From NCBI GenBank assembly GCA_002412495.1, contig DHVE01000090.1, positions 1 through 64,000 on the forward strand: a stretch of 64,000 bases of DNA, read 5' to 3'. The notes beneath the pieces were generated by a model that saw nothing but the letters and a program-made list of their open reading frames with translations, was not told the DNA's origin and made no database searches. Source of the stretch: Betaproteobacteria bacterium UBA5216. Its GTDB lineage: Bacteria; Pseudomonadota; Gammaproteobacteria; Burkholderiales; SG8-41. Position numbers and translations under genes: made by a program. Within the stretch, counting starts at the first letter, position 1. Each line of letters starts with the position of its first letter. Positions 34,107-43,020 of this stretch are shown piece by piece.

Positions 34107-34541
34107 ATGACGACTCGAACCATCCGTGACATTGTTGCGCATCAAACGCCGGTAACAGCGCCGTCGAACATGACGGTGCGCATGGCGGCATCCATCATGA
34201 AAGAGCGCCGCGTGGGCGCAATGATGGTGGTGGAGCACGGTCAGCTCGTGGGGGTATTCACCGAACGTGACGCATTGAATCGCGTGGTGGCCGAGGGGCG
34301 TGATCCCATGACTACCACGCTCGGCGAGGTGATGACCAGCAACCCGCAAACCGTCAGTCCGGATGCGGCTTTCTCGGCGGCGCTGGAATTAATGCATGAC
34401 AACCGCTTCCGCCACGTGCCCGTGGTCGAGCAGGGCCGCCCGGTCGGCATGGTTTCCGTGCGTGACGCAATGGGGCCGGAACTGGAATCGTTCGTTTATG
34501 AAATGCTGCGTCAGGAGCAGGTGTCGCAGGTGCTGGCGTAG
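34107..34541 (+). CDS. CBS-domain pair protein
   Basis: 144 residues consisting of two CBS motifs, about 8-60 (TVRMAASIMKERRVGAMMVVEHGQLVGVFTERD) and 75-130 (SPDAAFSAALELMHDNRFRHVPVVEQGRPVGMVSVRD). Stand-alone CBS pairs bind adenine nucleotides and often modulate partner enzymes; the partner is unknown. AGGAGA lies before the ATG. It is a single gene converging on the esterase at 34655. Confidence 0.92.
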   Translation: MTTRTIRDIVAHQTPVTAPSNMTVRMAASIMKERRVGAMMVVEHGQLVGVFTERDALNRVVAEGRDPMTTTLGEVMTSNPQTVSPDAAFSAALELMHDNRFRHVPVVEQGRPVGMVSVRDAMGPELESFVYEMLRQEQVSQVLA

Positions 34542-34654
34542 CGGGTACAGTGACACAGTGACATATTGCGGTTGGCCGGGTGATTTGGCCAACCGAAGAA
34601 TGGCTTCGGTTCCCGCGAAACGCAGGCGGCAACGTCGTGGGTTACCTTCGTCGC

Positions 34655-35725
34655 TTACCTTGATGCGTTCTCCAGTATCCATTTCTGGATGATATCCGCG
34701 ACCTGCAAGTTATTCTTGTCCATCATCATCATGTGACTGTTGCCCGCGATACCGTGCTCGGGCAGCAGCATGAAAGTGGCCTTGCCGCCGCTTTTGTTGA
34801 TCAGATTGACGGCTTGCTGGCAGCCGTCGCGGCGTTTGTCGCCGTTGACGCCCCACGCGCCCTTGCTGTTGTCGCCCCACACCGAGATCATCGGCACTTT
34901 GACGAACGGTGTCGCCATGTCCTTGGCGCTCACGGTTTCACAGCCGCCTTCGACACTGACCAATGCCTTGACCAGATTCGGGCGCTGCCGTACGACATCC
35001 AGTCCGTACACGCCGGATTGCGAATGCACCATCACCACGGCGGGGCCGATCTTTTCGAGCAGCTTGACCAACGCGTCCACGGTGTTTTTGCCGCCGCCTT
35101 CGAGCGTGGTTTCGGCGTTGGGGACCAGTTGCGCGAGGTATTGCGCCATTGCTTCCATCGGGAATTGCACGTTGGGAAAAGCTTCGGGGTATTTTGGGCC
35201 GAAGCGGAAATTGGGCCATGAGCGTTCGATGGTGCCGAGAAACAGCGTGGGCATCGTGCCAGGCTCCGCGGCTTTTTCGCCGACGGCATTTACAGGCGTG
35301 GGGTTGAATCCGGAGCGCCCGCGTCCGGCGTGATCAACCACGTAGACCGGAAACGACTTGCGCAGAAAATAAGTGGCCCATCCTTCGCGGCCATCGGGCG
35401 TGGTTTCATACGTCATGCCGGTGTGACCGGAACCATGCACCATCACCACCGGCACGTTTTTGCGGCCGGCGGGCACTCGATATTGCACATACATCTGATT
35501 GACGGTGATGCTGCCGGCGCCCGCTGGACCGGTGACCAGCGATGCGCCCGGGTGATTCGATTGGATGCTGCGGCCATTTACAAAAAAACTGCCGTAGTCT
35601 TCGAGTTCAAGTTTTCCGCCGATGGATGCGGCCATGGTGACTCCGGTTGCGAGGGTGGATGCAGCGGCCATCACGCAAAAAATTACGCGACGGATTACGA
35701 GGGGAAAGAACCGGGCGCGATGCAT
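34655..35725 (-). CDS. Exported alpha/beta hydrolase (esterase-like)
   Basis: 356 residues with a signal peptide (MHRARFFPLVIRRVIFCVMA to TMAAS). The hydrolase core shows VVMVHGSGHTGM (oxyanion region), the nucleophile VHSQSGVYG, an acid candidate in SVWGDNS and a histidine in LPEHGIAGNSHMMMM. An insertion of roughly 50 residues before the nucleophile (FRFGPKYPEAF region) probably forms a lid. AGGAG precedes the ATG at 35725. Substrate unknown; the periplasmic location suggests it releases acids for uptake. Confidence 0.78.
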   Translation of the reverse strand: MHRARFFPLVIRRVIFCVMAAASTLATGVTMAASIGGKLELEDYGSFFVNGRSIQSNHPGASLVTGPAGAGSITVNQMYVQYRVPAGRKNVPVVMVHGSGHTGMTYETTPDGREGWATYFLRKSFPVYVVDHAGRGRSGFNPTPVNAVGEKAAEPGTMPTLFLGTIERSWPNFRFGPKYPEAFPNVQFPMEAMAQYLAQLVPNAETTLEGGGKNTVDALVKLLEKIGPAVVMVHSQSGVYGLDVVRQRPNLVKALVSVEGGCETVSAKDMATPFVKVPMISVWGDNSKGAWGVNGDKRRDGCQQAVNLINKSGGKATFMLLPEHGIAGNSHMMMMDKNNLQVADIIQKWILENASR

Positions 35726-35830
35726 GATGGTCTCCTGAGTGTCGTTTGGGCCATTCTGGCAGCGCGCGCCGCTGCCGTCCACTGCGCGCGAGGCTGTGCA
35801 ATAATCATCGTAAATTGTCAGGGAGTCATC

Positions 35831-36679
35831 ATGCAGTTTCACGTAGGCAAGCTGGATGAATCGGCGTTCGCCGTGCCGCACGGCTACGCGGCGCGCTCGC
35901 GCGGCTATGAACGCGTGTCATTGATTGATCGCGGCATCGGTTCGGTACACATGGGGGTGGGGGTGTGCCGGCTGGCGGCGGATGGCCGCGTGGAAACCTG
36001 CGTGCATGCCAACGAAAAGGGCATTTACCTTTTTCAGGGTGAAATCGAGCTGAAGCGCGGCGACCAAGTTTTCCGGCTGACGCAGGACGACTACGCGCTG
36101 ATCCCGACCGGCGTGGCGCATGCGTATCGCAATGTCAGCGGTAAGCCCGCGCGCTGGTTCGACATGCAGGCGCCGCAGCCCAAGCCGCCGGGCAAATGGC
36201 AGGATACCTTTTTTGTGGCCGATGACGCGCCGTGGCCGGATCGCGCGCCCGCCACCGTGTCAGGCGATGCGGCGATAGCACAGGCCGGGCATTTCGTGCC
36301 GCGCGCGCCGATCATCAACCCCAACGCGGGTGTGTCCGGCCTGCGCGTGTTTCGATTCATGGAAAAGGAATTCGGCGCGCAGTGTTTTTACATGATGCGC
36401 GGCGAGCTCGCGCCGGGCGGCGTGCGCGGTTATCACGATCACCCGGTCGAGGAAAGTTATCTGGCGCTCGAAGGCGAAGCGATTATGTCCATCGAGGGCG
36501 AGGATTTTCATTTAAAGGCAGGTGACTTCGCATGGACGGGCGTGGGCGCGTGCCATGCATTCAAACACGTGGGCAACGTGCCGTTTCGCTGGATCGAAAC
36601 TCAGGCGCCGCAGTTTCCCGCGCATCAGGGCACGCGCAATTACAATGTGTGGGAGAAGTTTGTTGAGGGGAAATCATGA
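35831..36679 (+). CDS. Bicupin protein, ureidoglycine aminohydrolase-like
   Basis: 282 residues with two cupin barrels: about 55-105 (EKGIYLFQGEIELKRGD, ending TGVAHAYRN) and 195-255 (GYHDHPVEESYLALEGE, ending ACHAFKHV). The second barrel carries the His-x-His...Glu...His metal ligands; the first lacks most of them. The architecture resembles (S)-ureidoglycine aminohydrolase, but other bicupins share it. Its TGA overlaps the ATG of the receptor at 36676, indicating coupling. CAGGGAG serves as ribosome site. Confidence 0.75.
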   Translation: MQFHVGKLDESAFAVPHGYAARSRGYERVSLIDRGIGSVHMGVGVCRLAADGRVETCVHANEKGIYLFQGEIELKRGDQVFRLTQDDYALIPTGVAHAYRNVSGKPARWFDMQAPQPKPPGKWQDTFFVADDAPWPDRAPATVSGDAAIAQAGHFVPRAPIINPNAGVSGLRVFRFMEKEFGAQCFYMMRGELAPGGVRGYHDHPVEESYLALEGEAIMSIEGEDFHLKAGDFAWTGVGACHAFKHVGNVPFRWIETQAPQFPAHQGTRNYNVWEKFVEGKS

Positions 36680-37665
36680 TGCGATACCCATTACGATTGC
36701 GTGCCGCGGTGCTGGCGATGCTGATGAGCGGTGGCGTCGCGATGGCCGCCGATCCGGTAAAGGATTTTCCAACCAAACCTGTGCGGATTATCGTGGGGTA
36801 CGCGGCCGGCGGCGGCGTGGACATGGCGGCGCGGCTGGTGGGGCAGGCGCTCGGCGAATTGTGGAACGCGAGTGTGGTGATCGACAATCGGCCCGGCGCC
36901 GCTGGCGGCATCGGTACTGAATTGACCGCGCGCGCCGCGCCGGATGGCTACACCATGATGTTGTGCAATATCGCAACGCACGGCATTACGCCGGCGCGCG
37001 TGGCGAAGCTGCCGTACGATCCGATCAAGGATTTTTCGTTTTTGTCGCGCGTGGGCGGCAATCCGAACGTGCTGATGGCGCATGCCTCGCTGCCCGCGCG
37101 CACCCTGCAAGAGTTGATTGCGCACGCCAAAGCCAACCCCGGCAAGCTGAGTTACGGCTCGTCAGGCGTGGGCGCGTCGCCCCATTTATCGATTGAGTTG
37201 TTAAAAATGATGGCGGGCATCAACATCGTGCACGTACCCTATAAGGGCGCGGCGCCCGCGCTGGCGGATGTGATGGGCGGACAGATACCACTGTCGGTGG
37301 GCAATCTGCCGGGCGGGCCGCTGGCGGCGATCAAGTCCGGCAAGGTGCGCGGGCTGGCGGTCACCACATTAAAGCGCAGTTCGAAAGCGCCCGATGTGCC
37401 AACCATGGCGGAAAGCGGCGTGCCGGGCTACGAAGTGAACGGCTGGTACGGCATCTGCTCACCGAAACTGCCGCGCGCACTCGAAGCCAAAATCAACGCG
37501 GATCTGGTCAAGGTGCTGGCAACGAACGCGCTGAAGCAGCGGCTCGACGATCAGGGTATCGATGTGCAGTCGTCCACGCCGCCGGAACTGGAGGCGCACG
37601 CGCGCGCGGAAATCGAAAAATGGCGCAAGGTGGTGAAGGAAGCGAAGCTTGAAGGCGGAGAATAA
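36676..37665 (+). CDS. Bug/TctC-family periplasmic receptor
   Basis: 329 residues starting MMRYPLRLRAAVLAMLM with cleavage after AMA. Loop AAGGGVDMAAR, VIDNRPGAAGGIG, LPYDPIKDFSFL, HVPYKGAAPAL and C-terminal WRKVVKEAK are present. The stop is followed within a few bases by the AT-rich leader of the next receptor, so the two are tandem. Confidence 0.9.
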   Translation: MMRYPLRLRAAVLAMLMSGGVAMAADPVKDFPTKPVRIIVGYAAGGGVDMAARLVGQALGELWNASVVIDNRPGAAGGIGTELTARAAPDGYTMMLCNIATHGITPARVAKLPYDPIKDFSFLSRVGGNPNVLMAHASLPARTLQELIAHAKANPGKLSYGSSGVGASPHLSIELLKMMAGINIVHVPYKGAAPALADVMGGQIPLSVGNLPGGPLAAIKSGKVRGLAVTTLKRSSKAPDVPTMAESGVPGYEVNGWYGICSPKLPRALEAKINADLVKVLATNALKQRLDDQGIDVQSSTPPELEAHARAEIEKWRKVVKEAKLEGGE

Positions 37666-37712
37666 AAATTACATTAAAAACAAATAGTTACGTTTGTTAT
37701 GCTCTGGCGGCG

Positions 37713-38648
37713 ATGTTGGCTGCCGTCGCAGTGACTGCACACGCGCAATCCAACTTCCCCACCAAACCCATCCGCATTATTGTGCCTTCGTCGCCCGGCG
37801 GCGGACTGGATTTCGTGTCGCGCGCAGTCGGTCAGCAACTGACCGCGGCGTGGGGACAAAGCGTGGTGGTCGATAATCGCGCGGGCGCGGGCGGCACGCT
37901 GGGGCCGGAACTGGTGGCGCGTGCCGCGCCCGACGGTTACACGCTGCTCATCGTGAGCGCGACATTCGCGGTGAACCCAAGTGCCTTCGACAAGCTGCCG
38001 TACGACACGCACAAGGATTTCGCGCCGATCACGCAGGCCACCACGCAGCCGCAGGTGATGGTGGTGCATCCGTCCATCGCGGCGCGCTCGGTCAAGGAAT
38101 TGATTGCGCTGGCGAAGGCACGGCCCGGACAACTGAATTACTCGTCGCCGGGTGATGGCACGCTGTCGCAACTGGCGTTTGAGTTGTTCAAGATGACCGC
38201 GGGTGTCAACGTGGTGCAGATTCCGTACAAGGGTGCGGGCCTGTCGGTGACGGCGGTATTGGGTGGCGAAGTGCAGGCGTGCAGCGGCAGCGCGGTGACC
38301 ATGCTGCCGCACGTGACGTCCGGACGCTTGCGGGCCATTGCCAGTACCGGAAAACGCCGTTCCATTGCTTTGCCGGACGTGCCGACAATGGCCGAACAAG
38401 GATTGCCCGACGCCACACTCATGGGCTGGTATGCGTTTCTCGCGCCGGCGCGCACGCACGGCTTGATCGTGCAAAAACTGAATACCGAGCTGGGCCGCAT
38501 TCTGCAAACGAAAGAAATGCGCGACATACTCGCGCGCGAAGGCAGTGAACCGGCGGTGGGTACGCCGGAGCAATTGCGCGCGCACCTTGCCGAAGAAATC
38601 GCGCGGCTGGGGCGGGTGGTCAGGGCCTCGCGCGCCGGAAAGGTCTGA
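37713..38648 (+). CDS. Bug/TctC-family periplasmic receptor, start uncertain
   Basis: 311 residues from the ATG at 37713, with loop SPGGGLDFVSR, VVDNRAGAGGTLG, LPYDTHKDFAPI and QIPYKGAGLSV. From this ATG the signal peptide would be only about 12 residues and have no positive charge. The same frame continues upstream through a convincing Lys-containing signal sequence (LKTNSYVCYALAA) to an ATT at 37668 with GGAG seven bases before it, and no ATG, GTG or TTG lies in between. The true start is therefore probably the rare ATT. C-terminus RLGRVVRASRAGKV departs from the usual Trp-Ala-Lys. Confidence 0.85.
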   Translation: MLAAVAVTAHAQSNFPTKPIRIIVPSSPGGGLDFVSRAVGQQLTAAWGQSVVVDNRAGAGGTLGPELVARAAPDGYTLLIVSATFAVNPSAFDKLPYDTHKDFAPITQATTQPQVMVVHPSIAARSVKELIALAKARPGQLNYSSPGDGTLSQLAFELFKMTAGVNVVQIPYKGAGLSVTAVLGGEVQACSGSAVTMLPHVTSGRLRAIASTGKRRSIALPDVPTMAEQGLPDATLMGWYAFLAPARTHGLIVQKLNTELGRILQTKEMRDILAREGSEPAVGTPEQLRAHLAEEIARLGRVVRASRAGKV

Positions 38649-38654
38649 CCGCCG

Positions 38655-39398
38655 ATGGCATCACTCTCGGCATTGGAACTCGCGTATTGCGCGATGATCC
38701 TGCTGCTCGCCTACGGGCTGCGCGGCAGCACCGGCTTTGGCGGCTCGGTGGGCATGCCGCTTTTGGCGCTGGTGGTGCCGATCAAAATACTGGTGCCGGC
38801 GTGGACGCTGCTCGGTCTGGTGTCGTCGCTCGCGATATTGGGCAAGGATCGGCGGTACGTCGATGTCAAAAAATTTCTGTTTTTCATCCCGTGGTGCGCG
38901 CTGGGCGTGGCGGTGGGTTTGTATTTTTTCGCGACGCTGGATTCACGCACGCTATTACGCGCGCTCGGCTTGATGGTGCTGGGTTACGGCGCCTATTTTT
39001 TCTGGACCACGCTACGGCCCCATGCGGCAAACGGGCCCGCGCCGCGCTTTCTCAGTCCGCTGGCGGCGTGGCTCGCCGGCGTGGTGGGCGCCTTGTTCGG
39101 CGCCATGGCCACGGTGTTTTTCGCCATGTACCTCGATGTGAAAACCATGGAGAAATCGGTGTTTCGCGCGACGATTTCGGCGATGCTGCTGGCGCTGTGC
39201 GCCGGACGCGGCCTCGGTTACTGGGTGGTGGGGGAATTCACGCGGGATGTGTGGATTGCGTTTGCCATGGCGTTTCCGCTGATGCTGCTGGGCATTTGGG
39301 CGGGTGATCGCATTCACGTCAAGCTTTCGGACCTCGCGTTCAAGCGCCTGGTGTGCGGCGTGCTGTTGCTGTGCGGCATTCCGTTGTTGCTGCGCTAG
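38655..39398 (+). CDS. TauE/SafE-family membrane permease
   Basis: 247 residues, about eight hydrophobic helices, with the family's duplicated pattern: first half GSTGFGGSVGMPLLALVVPIK and second half AGVVGALFGAMATVFFAMYL. TauE/SafE proteins export or import sulfite, sulfoacetate or other small organic anions. It is the only recognisable transporter membrane protein in the window and follows a receptor gene by 6 bases. An association with that receptor would be unorthodox and is inference. Confidence 0.85.
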   Translation: MASLSALELAYCAMILLLAYGLRGSTGFGGSVGMPLLALVVPIKILVPAWTLLGLVSSLAILGKDRRYVDVKKFLFFIPWCALGVAVGLYFFATLDSRTLLRALGLMVLGYGAYFFWTTLRPHAANGPAPRFLSPLAAWLAGVVGALFGAMATVFFAMYLDVKTMEKSVFRATISAMLLALCAGRGLGYWVVGEFTRDVWIAFAMAFPLMLLGIWAGDRIHVKLSDLAFKRLVCGVLLLCGIPLLLR

Positions 39399-39469
39399 TG
39401 GTCGCGCATGGGGTACATGGGGTATAAAATGTGCCGGAGTTGTCCTCCAATTGAACTCAGGAGCACCCC

Positions 39470-40234
39470 ATGAATTCTCCCGAAAAATCCGTGCGCGAAC
39501 GAGTCAGCGCCGAAGAATGGGAAGCGCGCGTCAATCTCGCGGCGTGTTACCGCTTTGCCGCGCATTTTCGCATGACCGATCTGATCTATACCCACATTTC
39601 GGCGCGCGTGCCGGGGCCTGATCATCACTTTCTGCTCAACGCGTTCGGCCTGATGTGGGATGAAGTCAAGGCATCGAATCTGGTCAAGATCACGCTCGAT
39701 GGCGAGATCGTCGATGATCCGACGGGGCTGGGATTTAACCAGGCGGGCTTCGTGATCCACAGCGCGATTCATGCCGCGCGCCCCGAGGTGATGTGCGTGA
39801 TGCACACGCACACGGCCGCGGGCATCGCGGTGTCCGCGCAGGAGCAGGGCTTGCTGCCAATATCGCAGCACGCGATGCGGTTGACCGGCAACGTGGCGTA
39901 TCACCATTACGAGGGTGTCGCGCTGAATCTTGAAGAGCGCGAGCGGCTGGTCGCCGACATGGGCAGTAAGATGACCATGATCCTGCACAATCACGGGTTG
40001 CTGTCGTGCGGCAAGAGCGTGCGCGAGGCGCTGGACTACATGTATTACCTCGAACGCGCGTGTCAGGCGCAGGTGGCGGCGCTGGCGGGCGGCGCCAAGC
40101 TGATTATTCCGTCACGGGAAATTGCCGAGAGCGTCGCGCGCAGCTTCGAGCGGCCGGGTTATCAGGAGCGCAAAGGCGAATGGCGCGCGTTGATTAGAAT
40201 GCTGGATAAGACGGAACCTTCTTATAAGACTTAG
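39470..40234 (+). CDS. Class II aldolase/adducin-family protein
   Basis: 254 residues. Zinc ligands are the pair in MHTHTAAG and the His in ILHNHGLLSCG; a glycine-rich region near THISARVPGPDHHFLLN binds the phosphate or carboxylate end in relatives. The family includes fuculose-phosphate aldolase and decarboxylating hydroxyacid enzymes. AGGAG lies before the ATG. It stands alone between the permease and the second CocE gene. Confidence 0.85.
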   Translation: MNSPEKSVRERVSAEEWEARVNLAACYRFAAHFRMTDLIYTHISARVPGPDHHFLLNAFGLMWDEVKASNLVKITLDGEIVDDPTGLGFNQAGFVIHSAIHAARPEVMCVMHTHTAAGIAVSAQEQGLLPISQHAMRLTGNVAYHHYEGVALNLEERERLVADMGSKMTMILHNHGLLSCGKSVREALDYMYYLERACQAQVAALAGGAKLIIPSREIAESVARSFERPGYQERKGEWRALIRMLDKTEPSYKT

Positions 40235-40261
40235 TGCGCGTTGGATAGTGGTGGTGTTGCG

Positions 40262-40305
40262 CGTCCCCTCACCCTAACCCTCGCCCCGAAAACGGGGCAA
40301 GGGGA
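40262..40305. repeat. Dispersed GC-rich repeat with hairpin
   Basis: CCCCTCACCCTAACCCTCGC leads into a perfect GCCCCG-AAAA-CGGGGC hairpin (40283-40298) and AAGGGGATAG. The layout matches a dispersed element seen between genes in many GC-rich proteobacteria. It may act as a terminator for the aldolase gene. Confidence 0.5.
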
Positions 40306-40347
40306 TAGTATTTTGTTACACACCTTCAACTCAAACGGAAACTGAAA

Positions 40348-42027
40348 ATGGCAACAGCAATAACCAAGGGCGAAATGTCCCAACCCAAAGACTACAAGAT
40401 GATCGTCGAAAAGGACGTGTGGATTCCGCTGCGCGACGGCACGAAAGTGTGCGCGGATATCTTCCGGCCGGAAAGCACCACTGGCAGTAGCGAAAAGTTT
40501 CCGGTGATCATGTCGTTGGGGCCGTATCAGAAAGACAAGCTGTGGGTGCCGCCGCCGGATCTGGAAGAAAAGCCGAATCCCTACATGAACTGGGAAACGG
40601 TGAACCCCGAATGGTGGTGCCCGCGCGGCTACGCCATGCTGCGCGTGGATACGCGCGGCTCCGGCAAGTCGCCCGGCAAATCCGAGCCGAGTTCGTATCA
40701 GGAGTCACTCGACGCTTACGATTGCATCGAGTGGGTGGCCAAGCAGCCGTGGTCCAACGGAAACGTGGGCACTTGCGGCATTTCGTATCTGGCCGCCTTC
40801 CAGTGGAAGGTGGCGGGCCTGCAACCGCCGTCGCTGAAGTGCATTATTCCGTGGGAAGGGCGCGCCGACCAGTATCGCGACCAGGGTTATCACGGCGGTA
40901 TCTTTGCATTTGGGTTTATCACGAGCTGGCACAACCGCAATACCGCCTGGAACCTGCTGGATATCGCGCGCACCTATAACCCGGATGCGTTCGAAAACAA
41001 TATGCTGTGGCACATGATGCGCAATGATCTTGATTCCGAGTATTGGCGCATGTGCAGCGCGCGCTGGGACAAGATCGAAGTGCCGGTGTTCTCCGCCGGC
41101 AACTGGAGCGGCTTTGGTATGCATTTGCGCGGCAACACCGAGGCGTATCTATGCGCGAAGTCGAAACACAAGAAACTGCGTATCCACAGCGGCACGCACT
41201 TCCATGCGTTTTACTCCGAAGAAGGCCGCATCGATCAACTGCGGTTCATGGATCACTGGCTGAAGGGCATAGATACCGGTTTCATGGACGAGCCGCCGGT
41301 GAAGCTTGAAATCCGCACGGGCGGCATGCAACGTTCGCCGTTCCGTTTTGAGGATGACTGGCCGATTCCGCGCACGAAATGGACGAAAATGTATCTGCGC
41401 ATTGATCGCGATCCGGTGGAAAACGCGAAAGCAGTCGAGGGTGAAATGGTGAACGCGCCGCTGGCGAAGGAATCGAAGGTGAGTTATGGCGCGGCCGCGC
41501 CTACGCGCCCGGGTAAGATTCCGAGGGGTGTGTCGTTCGAAACGGCGCCGATGGCGCAAGACACCGAAGTCACCGGGCACATCGTGCTCAATGTGTGGGT
41601 GTCGAGCAACAAGGAAGACATGGATATTTTTGCCACCATCCGCAACATCGACCCCAGCGGCAACGATGTCATGGAAACGGGCCAGATGGGCGAGCCGCTG
41701 CAATGCGTGACCAAGGGCTGGCTGCGCGCGTCGCATCGCAAGCTCGATGCGGAGAAATCGCTACCGTACCGTCCGTACCACGCGCACAACGAACGCTGGC
41801 CGCTCAAGCCGGGCGAGCCGGTCGAGTGTCAGGTGGAGATCATCGCCACCAGCATGGTGTTCAAAAAGGGGCACAAGCTGCGTCTCGATATTTCACCCGC
41901 GGACGGCGTGGGCACGCAGCACTTCACGCATTTTCACGGCGACTACAATCAGGGTGGCATCAGCACCGTGTATTCGGGCGGCGACAAACCGTCGTATCTG
42001 TTGCTGCCGGTGATTCCACCAAAGTGA
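40348..42027 (+). CDS. CocE/NonD-family (S15-like) hydrolase, paralogue
   Basis: 559 residues, closely related along its length to the protein at 6836, sharing for example MNWETVNPEWWCPR, SSYQESLD and WEGRADQYRDQ. Nucleophile Ser146 lies in GTCGISYLAA. The C-terminal jelly-roll begins near FETAPMAQDTEVTGH. No signal peptide. Relative to its paralogue it has a short insertion at STTGSSEKF and lacks the Ser/Gly-rich linker. It is followed 15 bases later by two receptor genes and then a GST, a different context from the first copy, so the two may handle different esters. Confidence 0.87.
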   Translation: MATAITKGEMSQPKDYKMIVEKDVWIPLRDGTKVCADIFRPESTTGSSEKFPVIMSLGPYQKDKLWVPPPDLEEKPNPYMNWETVNPEWWCPRGYAMLRVDTRGSGKSPGKSEPSSYQESLDAYDCIEWVAKQPWSNGNVGTCGISYLAAFQWKVAGLQPPSLKCIIPWEGRADQYRDQGYHGGIFAFGFITSWHNRNTAWNLLDIARTYNPDAFENNMLWHMMRNDLDSEYWRMCSARWDKIEVPVFSAGNWSGFGMHLRGNTEAYLCAKSKHKKLRIHSGTHFHAFYSEEGRIDQLRFMDHWLKGIDTGFMDEPPVKLEIRTGGMQRSPFRFEDDWPIPRTKWTKMYLRIDRDPVENAKAVEGEMVNAPLAKESKVSYGAAAPTRPGKIPRGVSFETAPMAQDTEVTGHIVLNVWVSSNKEDMDIFATIRNIDPSGNDVMETGQMGEPLQCVTKGWLRASHRKLDAEKSLPYRPYHAHNERWPLKPGEPVECQVEIIATSMVFKKGHKLRLDISPADGVGTQHFTHFHGDYNQGGISTVYSGGDKPSYLLLPVIPPK

Positions 42028-42042
42028 TGACGTGAATCAGGC

Positions 42043-43020
42043 ATGAAACGCGTCGCCGCTCTCGCTGTATTGCTGCTTTGCGCGTGCACAGTGCATGCGC
42101 AGGAGTGGAAACCGTCGAAAAACGTCGAGTTGATTGTGAACTCGGGTGCGGGCGGCGCGGGGGACCGCGGCGTGCGCGTGCCGCAGCGCCTGTTGCAGAG
42201 CATGCCGGGAATGCCGAGCGTCACCGTGGTGAACAAGCCGGGGGGCGGCGGCAATCTCGCGTACACGTATCTCGCGCAGCATGAGAAGGACGCGCATTAC
42301 CTGAGCAACCTGAGCACCGGTTTGCTCACCAACGAAATCGTCGGCGTCAGCAAGCTGAGTTACCGGGATCTCACGCCGCTGAATATATTGATGCGCGAAT
42401 ATATTGCCGTGTGGACGCGCGCCGATTCACCCCTGGCATCGGCGCGGGATGTAATCGCGCAGCTGAAAAAGAACCCGGCCTCGCTGTCGTTCGGATTTGC
42501 CACTGCGCCTGGTAATCAAAATCATATCGTTATCGGCATGCTGGCCAAGGCAGCGGGTATCGATCCGAAGTTGATCAAAACGGTGATATTCGCGTCCGGC
42601 GGCGCGGGCATGACGGCGGCGCTGGGCGGCCATGTGGATGTGTGGGTGGGAACCACCGGCGGCGCGCTGCAGCACATGCGCGGCAGCAAGGCGCGCATTC
42701 TGGGGGTGAGCGCGGCGCAGCGCCAGGAAGGTGGTTTGGAGCATGCGCCCACCTTGCGCGAGCAGGGTATCGATGCCGAATATTACGCGTGGCGCGGCTT
42801 TACGGCGCCGCGCGGGATTACCCCTGCTCAGATTGCGTTCTGGGATCAGGCCTTTGCGCGCATCAGCCGATCGGACGAATGGAAAAAAGAACTCGCCGAC
42901 AATGGCTGGGCCGAAGGATTCGTGGGTGTCGCCGATATCCGCAAGCGGCTCGATGGTGAATTCACGATGCTCACGGGCATGCTGGGTGAACTGGGCCTGG
43001 TGGCGCGCGGTGCAAAATAA
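42043..43020 (+). CDS. Divergent TctC-like periplasmic receptor
   Basis: 325 residues. It has a lipoprotein-like but probably Sec-type signal (MKRVAALAVLLLCACTVHAQ) and the recognisable fold, yet its motifs differ from the other receptors here: NSGAGGAGDRGVR for the ligand loop, VVNKPGGGGNLAYTYL, and SYRDLTPLNILM instead of the PYDP-DF motif. This resembles classical TctC proteins that work with a TctAB permease more than the Bug group. No TctAB is nearby. Its end overlaps the next receptor. Confidence 0.8.
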   Translation: MKRVAALAVLLLCACTVHAQEWKPSKNVELIVNSGAGGAGDRGVRVPQRLLQSMPGMPSVTVVNKPGGGGNLAYTYLAQHEKDAHYLSNLSTGLLTNEIVGVSKLSYRDLTPLNILMREYIAVWTRADSPLASARDVIAQLKKNPASLSFGFATAPGNQNHIVIGMLAKAAGIDPKLIKTVIFASGGAGMTAALGGHVDVWVGTTGGALQHMRGSKARILGVSAAQRQEGGLEHAPTLREQGIDAEYYAWRGFTAPRGITPAQIAFWDQAFARISRSDEWKKELADNGWAEGFVGVADIRKRLDGEFTMLTGMLGELGLVARGAK

